Shown here one piece after another: positions 59,280-64,000 of a DNA stretch of 64,000 nucleotides (positions are counted from its first letter, which is position 1; every line of letters begins with the position of its first letter). The notes beneath the pieces are model-generated. The model did no database searches. It had not been told where the DNA came from and was given only the letters and a program-made list of their open reading frames with translations. The DNA is taken from contig JAOYTL010000018.1 in assembly GCA_025846845.1 (NCBI GenBank), positions 62,001 through 126,000 of the forward strand, in the 5' to 3' direction. The position numbers were made by a program, and so were the translations under genes. Source of the DNA: Alloboseaceae bacterium BT-24-1. Its GTDB lineage: Bacteria; Pseudomonadota; Alphaproteobacteria; Rhizobiales; Beijerinckiaceae.

Positions 59280-60548
59280 TCAGCCGGCCGCCTTTCGCGC
59301 CGTCTGCGCCCGGCTGAGCAGCAAATCGCGCTCGCGCCGGTTCCGGGTCATCTCGGCGGCGCGGGTGAACTCGGCCTCCGCCTCGCCATGGCGGCCGAGC
59401 TTGAGCAGGAAGTCGGCGCGCACGCTCGGCAGCAGATGGTAGTTTTTCAGCGCAGGAGCGCCGGCGAGCGCATCGACCAGCGCAAGCCCCGCTGCCGGCC
59501 CGTCCGCCATCGAGACCGCGACGGCCCGGTTGAGCTCGATCACCGGCGATGGCGTCAGCGTGCCCAAGGCGCCGTAAAGCGCCGCGATCCGGCGCCAATC
59601 CGTCTCGTCCGCGGTGTGAGCGCGGGCGTGGCAGGCGGCCAGCTCGGCCTGCAGGACGTAAGAGCTGGGCGCAGTGGAAAGCCTCCGCGCCGTCTCGAGC
59701 GCCTTGAGACCATGGTTGATCAGCAGCCGATCCCAGCGGGCCCGGTTCTGGTCGAGCAGCAGCACCGGCGCGCCATCCGGCCCGATGCGGGCGCGCAGGC
59801 GCGAGGCCTGCAATTCCATCAATGCCACGAGGCCGTGCACTTCCGGCTCCTGCGGCGCCAGGCCGGCGAGGATACGTCCGAGCCGCATCGCCTCCTGGCA
59901 GAGCGCTGGGCGCACCCAGTCCTCGCCACCGGTCGCGGCATAGCCCTCGTTGAAGATCAGGTAGACCACCTCCAGCACCGAGGCGAGACGTTCGCCGAGC
60001 TCGGGGCCGTGCGGCACCTCATAGGGCACCTTGGCCTCGGCCAGCGCCTTCTTCGCCCTGACCAGGCGCTGGGCCATGGTCGGCTCGGGCACCAGGAAGG
60101 CGCGCGCGATCTCCTCGGTGGTGAGCCCGCCGATCAGCCGCAAGGTGAGCGCGAGCCGCGCCTCGACCGCGAGCACCGGATGGCAGGCGGTGAAGATCAA
60201 TCGCAGCAGGTCGTCGCCGAGCTCGTCGTCGAGCGCCTCCTCGATCCCGGCGGTCGGATCGGCCTCCTCGTCGAGATCGCGACCGATCTCGTCATGCTTG
60301 CGCTGCAGCATCTTGGCGCGCCTGAGGCCATCGAGCGCGCGGTGCTTGGCGGCCTGCATCAGCCAGGCGCCGGGATTGCGCGGTACGCCCTCGCTTGGCC
60401 ATTGCTGGAGTGCGGCGACGAGCGCGTCCTGCGCCAGCTCCTCGGCACGGCCGACATCGCGGGTGACGCGGGCGAGGCCCGCGATCAGCCTGGGGGCCTC
60501 GATCCTGAAGACTGTCTCGATCGCGCGGTGTGCATCGCTTGCCGTCAT
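59280..60548 (-). CDS. ECF sigma factor with long C-terminal extension (ECF42-like)
   Basis: 422 aa. Sigma regions 2 and 4 at about 5-170 (RAEELAQDALVAALQQWP, LTTEEIARAFLVPEPTMAQRLVRA), followed by a 240-aa extension rich in TPR-like helices (ETARRLSTAPSSYVLQAELAACHARA, IELNRAVAVSMADGPAAG). This fits the ECF group that lacks an anti-sigma factor and is encoded with YCII/DGPF proteins, as here. It probably controls the operon and stress targets; signal unknown. Confidence 0.9.
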   Translation of the reverse strand: MTASDAHRAIETVFRIEAPRLIAGLARVTRDVGRAEELAQDALVAALQQWPSEGVPRNPGAWLMQAAKHRALDGLRRAKMLQRKHDEIGRDLDEEADPTAGIEEALDDELGDDLLRLIFTACHPVLAVEARLALTLRLIGGLTTEEIARAFLVPEPTMAQRLVRAKKALAEAKVPYEVPHGPELGERLASVLEVVYLIFNEGYAATGGEDWVRPALCQEAMRLGRILAGLAPQEPEVHGLVALMELQASRLRARIGPDGAPVLLLDQNRARWDRLLINHGLKALETARRLSTAPSSYVLQAELAACHARAHTADETDWRRIAALYGALGTLTPSPVIELNRAVAVSMADGPAAGLALVDALAGAPALKNYHLLPSVRADFLLKLGRHGEAEAEFTRAAEMTRNRRERDLLLSRAQTARKAAG

Positions 60549-60591
60549 AGGCTGCGATACACACCATCAGCGATCGTCTCTGGCAAGCGGC

Positions 60592-61017
60592 TCAGCCGTT
60601 GTTGCCGACCTCGCTCTTGAGGCGCTTCCAGGCCGCGTCGGCCTCGGGCGAGACCGCATCGCCGAAATCGGCGAGGTCGACGACGGGACGGATCTCGATC
60701 TCGGACGGGCCGGGCATCGGGTTAGGGCAGCGCTTGACCCAGGCGACGGCCTCGTCGAGCGACTTGCACTCCCAGATCCAGTAGCCCGCGACGAGCTCCT
60801 TGGTCTCGGCGAAGGGCCCGTCGACGACGGAGCGCCTGGCGCCGTCGAACTGCACGCGTGCGCCCTTCGCGCTCGGCTGCAGGCCGTCGCCGCCCTTCAT
60901 GATGCCGGCTTTCACCAGCTCTTCATTGTAGGCCATCATCGCATCGACCAGCTCGCGGGTCGGCGGCGCGCCGGCTTCGCTGTCCTTGGTCGCCTTGACC
61001 AGCACGATGAAACGCAT
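60592..61017 (-). CDS. YCII/DGPF family protein 1
   Basis: 141 aa from ATG 61017 (AAGGAG 8 nt upstream). Dimeric ferredoxin-like fold, MRFIVLVKATKDSEAGAPPT, then the DGPF signature VVDGPFAETKELVAGYWIWE. Conserved His/Asp of YCII are not obvious, so catalysis is uncertain. Upstream of the sigma factor gene by 43 nt; these proteins may sense the trigger of the ECF42 sigma factor. Confidence 0.88.
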   Translation of the reverse strand: MRFIVLVKATKDSEAGAPPTRELVDAMMAYNEELVKAGIMKGGDGLQPSAKGARVQFDGARRSVVDGPFAETKELVAGYWIWECKSLDEAVAWVKRCPNPMPGPSEIEIRPVVDLADFGDAVSPEADAAWKRLKSEVGNNG

Positions 61018-61099
61018 GGGTATTCTCCTTGGGTTGGAGCGGTGCAGGCCTTGCCTCGCACCCTCCGGATCGAATGGGATATTCGAGTTTTTTGATGGG

Positions 61100-61522
61100 T
61101 CAGCCGGCGCGCTTCGCCGTCTCGGCGCGCAGGCGCTCCTCCTGCTCACGCAATTCAGGCGTCAGCGCCTCGCCGAAATCCTCCATCTCGAAGATCGGGC
61201 GCAGTTCGATCTCGGTGCCGCCGTCGAAGGGCGCGCGCTTCAGCCACTCGACCGCCTCGTCGAAGGAGCGGACCTGCCAGATCCAGAAGCCGGCGAGCAG
61301 CTCCTTGGTCTCGGCGAAGGGGCCGTCGAGAACCGTCCGCTGCGAGCCAGAGAAGCGCATGCGCAGCCCCTTCGAGCTTGGATGCAGCCCGTCCATCGCC
61401 AGCATCACGCCGGCCTTCACCAGTTCCTCATTGTAGGCGCCCATCTTGGTGAAGAGGTCTTCGCTCGGCATCACGCCGGCTTCGCTGTCCTTGCTGGCCT
61501 TGACCAGAACCATCACGCGCAT
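61100..61522 (-). CDS. YCII/DGPF family protein 2 (tandem duplicate)
   Basis: 140 aa from ATG 61522. MRVMVLVKASKDSEAGVMPS, DGPFAETKELLAGFWIWQVR and the C-terminal PIFEMEDFGEALTPELREQE are nearly identical to copy 3 (about 18 differences by eye in 140), and the spacer before it also resembles the one before copy 1. So a gene-plus-spacer duplication created it recently. Confidence 0.9.
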   Translation of the reverse strand: MRVMVLVKASKDSEAGVMPSEDLFTKMGAYNEELVKAGVMLAMDGLHPSSKGLRMRFSGSQRTVLDGPFAETKELLAGFWIWQVRSFDEAVEWLKRAPFDGGTEIELRPIFEMEDFGEALTPELREQEERLRAETAKRAG

Positions 61523-61597
61523 CGGTCTTCTCCGCTTGGTCGGAGCGGTGGAGGTCTCGCCTCGCACCGTCCCGGATTGAAAGACGTTTTGAGAATG

Positions 61598-62017
61598 TCA
61601 GCCGCTGAGCTTGGCGGCCTCAGCGCGCACTCGTTCCTCCTGCTCGCGCAGTTCCGGCGTCAGCGCCTCGCCGAAATCCTCCATCTCGAAGATCGGGCGC
61701 ATCTCGATCTCGGTGCCGTCGAAGGGGGCGCGCTTCAACCATTCGACCGCCTCGTCGAAGGAGCGGACCTGCCAGATCCAGAAGCCGGCGAGCAGCTCCT
61801 TGGTCTCGGCGAAGGGGCCGTCGATGATCGTCCGCTGCGAGCCCGAAAAGCGCATGCGCAGCCCCTTCGAGCTCGGATGCAGCCCATCGCCCGCCAGCAT
61901 CACGCCGGCCTTCACCAGCTCCTCATTGTAGGCGCCCATCTGGGCGAGGATCTCCTCGCTCGGCATCACGCCGGCTTCGGTGTCCTTGTCGGCCTTGACC
62001 AGAACCATCACGCGCAT
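61598..62017 (-). CDS. YCII/DGPF family protein 3 (tandem duplicate)
   Basis: 139 aa from ATG 62017. Same fold as copy 2, with one Gly deletion (FDGTEIEM against FDGGTEIEL) and changes mainly near residues 10-30 and the C-terminus, which suggests purifying selection on the middle. Second gene of the sigma-factor operon. Confidence 0.9.
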   Translation of the reverse strand: MRVMVLVKADKDTEAGVMPSEEILAQMGAYNEELVKAGVMLAGDGLHPSSKGLRMRFSGSQRTIIDGPFAETKELLAGFWIWQVRSFDEAVEWLKRAPFDGTEIEMRPIFEMEDFGEALTPELREQEERVRAEAAKLSG

Positions 62018-62132
62018 CGGTCTTCTCCTGTCTGTCGGGGTTGGTTTTGCTTCGGTATCGGGCGGGAGAATTCCCGCCCTCTGTCATCACGTCGAACGAG
62101 GAACGCCTTGATCGACAAGCTCTGAAAATTTT

Positions 62133-62795
62133 TCAGCCCCTGGCCGCATATTTTTCGCGGCGAGCGATTTCGGCGGCGCTCGGCTCCGCGAATTCGAAGG
62201 AGCCGGTGGTGACCTCGCCCTCGCGGCGATAGGTCGCCATGAGCACGCCGGTGCTCGAGGCGCTGCTCTCGACCAGCTTAAACCCGGCGGGCATGGCGCC
62301 CGAGCCGAACAGGCGCTTGCCCCTGCCGAGCACGACCGGGAAGGTCAGCAGCGTGATCTCGTCGATCAGGTCCTTCGCCAGCAGCGCCTGGATCAGCTCG
62401 CTCGAACCTTGCAGCAAGAGCTTCGGCCCATCCTGGCGCTTCAGCGCCGCGACTTCCGCCGCGGGATCGCCACGCAGCGCGACGCTGTTCTGCCAGGTCA
62501 GCGTCTGCGGCTCCGAGGTCGCGACATATTTGGTGATGGCGTTGAACTTGACCGCGATCGGGTCGTCGCCGGCATAGGGCCAGTGCGCCGCGAAGATGTC
62601 GTAGGTCCGGCGGCCGAGGAGCAGATCGAACTTGTCGGTCAGGACCTTGTCCATGACCTTGCCCATCGCATCGTCCCAATGGTGGAAGGTCCAGCCGCCA
62701 TGGCTGAAGCCGCCCTGCGGATCCTCCTGCGGGCCGCCCGGCGCCTGCATGACGCCGTCGAGGGACACGAAGGTGGCGGCAACGACTTGTCTCAT
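62133..62795 (-). CDS. Dihydrofolate-reductase-like family protein (RibD C-terminal type)
   Basis: 220 aa from ATG 62795 (GGGAG 8 nt upstream). RibD_C fold: ATFVSLDGVMQAPGG, WTFHHWDDAMGKVMDKVLTD, FDLLLGRRTYDIF, LLQGSSELIQALLAKDLIDE, VVLGRGKRLFG. Uses NADPH to reduce an unknown substrate; not the housekeeping DHFR. First gene of the run that ends in the sigma factor, so probably a stress-response reductase. The 283-nt gap to ygfZ shows no feature. Confidence 0.87.
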   Translation of the reverse strand: MRQVVAATFVSLDGVMQAPGGPQEDPQGGFSHGGWTFHHWDDAMGKVMDKVLTDKFDLLLGRRTYDIFAAHWPYAGDDPIAVKFNAITKYVATSEPQTLTWQNSVALRGDPAAEVAALKRQDGPKLLLQGSSELIQALLAKDLIDEITLLTFPVVLGRGKRLFGSGAMPAGFKLVESSASSTGVLMATYRREGEVTTGSFEFAEPSAAEIARREKYAARG

Positions 62796-63078
62796 CTGAC
62801 ATCTCCCGAACTCGCGGGACCTCGTCCCGCATCGCTTCTCCGAAGCTCGGGCGGAGGCGGCAATTACCTGCGACCTCCGCTGCTTCTTGCTGACACGTCG
62901 AACGGCAAATCGCCGCATCGACAGCCTCCCGAAAAAATTCTGCGATCGGCTCCTGGCGGAGGACGGCACCCGAATCCTGGCTCGCTCGCCGCACCGGTTG
63001 AGCCCCGGGCCGAAGCACCCTAACTATCGGGGCGAACGGCGCCCGCGCCGAAACAGCGATCGCTGAAAGAGCTAAGCC

Positions 63079-63966
63079 ATGCCGGCAACCAGACTGGTCG
63101 ACCGCGGCGTCATCCGCGTCAGCGGCGACGACGCCCGCGATTTCCTCGAGAACATCGTCACCAACGCGATGGAGACCGTCACGGCCGAACGCGCCGGCTA
63201 TGGCGGACTGCTGACACCGCAAGGCAAGATCATCGGCGATTTCTTCGTCGTCGCGGTCCCGGACGCCGAGGGCGGCGGCTTCCTGCTCGACACGCCCCTG
63301 CTGCAGACCGCCGACCTGATGAAGAAGCTGAAGCTCTACAAGCTGCGCGCCAAGGTCACGCTCGACGATCTCAGCGAGACGGCGACAGTGATCGCCGCGA
63401 CCGATGGCGGCACGCTGCCGGCCGATGCCGGGCTGGTCTATGCCGATCCGCGCGTTCCCGAGCTCGGCGAACGCGCCATCGTCGACCGAGATGGCGCCGA
63501 CGAGCTCGTGGATGCCAATCTGGACGATTACCACGCCCACCGCATCGGCCTCGGCATCCCCGATGGCGGCCGCGACTTCATCTATGGCGACGCCTTCCCG
63601 CACGAGGCGCTGTTCGACCAGCTCGGCGGGGTCTCCTTCAAGAAGGGCTGCTATATCGGCCAGGAGGTCGTCTCGCGCATGCAGCACCGCGGCACCGCGC
63701 GCTCGCGCGTCGTGCCGATCGTCTTCAGCGAGGGCTTGAACCCGGAGGACGGCGTCGAGGCCAGCGCCGGCAGCAAGCTGATCGGCCGCGTCGGCTCCTG
63801 TGCCAATGGTCGCGGCCTTGCCTTGCTTCGGCTCGACCGCGTGGCGGACGCAATGGCCGCTGGCAATAAATTGGATGCCGGCGGCCTCGCCTTCACGCTG
63901 GCGAGCAAGCCGTCCTTCATCCGTTTCCCCTATCCCGGCGAGCCAGAATCCGGAGCGGCAGCATGA
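63079..63966 (+). CDS. ygfZ: Folate-binding protein YgfZ
   Basis: 295 aa. GcvT-like fold with the diagnostic KKGCYIGQEVVSRMQHRG near residue 193, the cysteine motif K-G-C-Y-x-G-Q-E. Binds tetrahydrofolate and supports iron-sulfur enzyme maturation (for example MiaB). RLVDRGVIRVSGDDARDFLEN opens the protein. Overlaps the next gene (ATGA). Confidence 0.94.
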   Translation: MPATRLVDRGVIRVSGDDARDFLENIVTNAMETVTAERAGYGGLLTPQGKIIGDFFVVAVPDAEGGGFLLDTPLLQTADLMKKLKLYKLRAKVTLDDLSETATVIAATDGGTLPADAGLVYADPRVPELGERAIVDRDGADELVDANLDDYHAHRIGLGIPDGGRDFIYGDAFPHEALFDQLGGVSFKKGCYIGQEVVSRMQHRGTARSRVVPIVFSEGLNPEDGVEASAGSKLIGRVGSCANGRGLALLRLDRVADAMAAGNKLDAGGLAFTLASKPSFIRFPYPGEPESGAAA

Positions 63967-64000
63967 GCGGGCGCGAGGCGGTCGAGGGCCCCGACGGCAA
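63963..64000 (+). CDS. Start of next gene, cut by window edge
   Basis: ATG overlapping the ygfZ stop; only MSGREAVEGPDG is visible. In Hyphomicrobiales a DNA-3-methyladenine glycosylase I (tag) often follows ygfZ and starts in a similar way (EGPDG), so that is a guess from context, not from domain sequence. Confidence 0.4.
   Translation, partial: MSGREAVEGPDG

Noticed and set aside
62796..63078. Possible gene in the 283-nt gap before ygfZ
   Set aside because: Only an extension of the reductase frame, lacking coding features and starting upstream of a good ribosome site.
1..64000. tRNA genes, rRNA genes, prophage or intact IS elements
   Set aside because: I looked for tRNA-like cloverleafs, attachment-site duplications and transposase motifs in gaps and found none that I could support by eye.

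Overview
The window is 64 kb of high-GC chromosome, densely packed, with many 1-4 nt start/stop overlaps. The gene families, codon bias and dispersed palindromic repeats point to an alphaproteobacterium of the order Hyphomicrobiales; Bosea or a close relative is my best guess, but no rRNA gene is present to confirm it. I saw no rRNA, tRNA, CRISPR array, prophage or intact insertion sequence.

Layout. 1-4.2 kb: RND efflux permease (running off the left edge) with its periplasmic adaptor. 4.3-6.0: membrane-anchored FMN glutamate-synthase-like enzyme. 6.0-12.1: vitamin B12 uptake operon (TonB receptor, binding protein, permease, ATPase, an unrecognised 335-aa protein) behind a clear cobalamin riboswitch. 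12.1-15.7: flotillin / NfeD-like / PspA-like membrane-stress operon. 15.9-18.5: outer-membrane beta-barrel with a Fur-like box, Nudix hydrolase, DUF3616 protein. 18.6-24.5: LysR regulator divergent from a Bug-type catabolic operon (solute-binding protein, alpha/beta hydrolase lacking its nucleophile, EthD-like protein, carboxymuconolactone-decarboxylase-like protein, frameshifted SDR, LigI-like amidohydrolase). 24.6-27.4: RTX repeat protein, then a stretch of decayed gene fragments. 27.4-31: small secreted and membrane proteins and an acyl-CoA ligase. 31-32.3: MarR regulator coupled to a patatin phospholipase. 32.5-37.3: amidase, GAF histidine kinase, DmpA-type peptidase, VOC protein, Cys-cluster protein. 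37.7-43.7: class III aminotransferase, metallophosphoesterase, L,D-transpeptidase, HDAC-family deacetylase, HTH-RibB-RibX riboflavin enzyme. 43.9-49.8: chorismate synthase, a Phd/VapC-like toxin-antitoxin pair with a perfect operator palindrome, and a 1338-aa Pls/PosA-type peptide synthetase. 50-53.4: histidine phosphatase, folP-folB-folK, fabI. 53.4-57.8: DnaJ-like co-chaperone, surface lipoprotein, pdxH, SDR, Nudix, two small proteins. 57.8-59.2: HxlR regulator divergent from an imine-reductase-like enzyme. 59.3-62.8: ECF sigma factor of the long-extension type with three YCII proteins (two of them a recent tandem duplicate) and a DHFR-like reductase. 63.1-64.0: ygfZ and the start of another gene.

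The most notable items are the Pls-type synthetase, which could make a small homopolymer of a basic amino acid; the regulator-like HTH fused to a RibB enzyme whose RibA half has lost its zinc site; the serine-less alpha/beta hydrolase in a catabolic operon of unknown substrate; the PspA-like gene fused in frame to an unrecognised upstream domain; the 26.5-27.4 kb gene graveyard; and at least six families of structured intergenic repeats, one of which sits on the start codon of the B12-binding protein gene.
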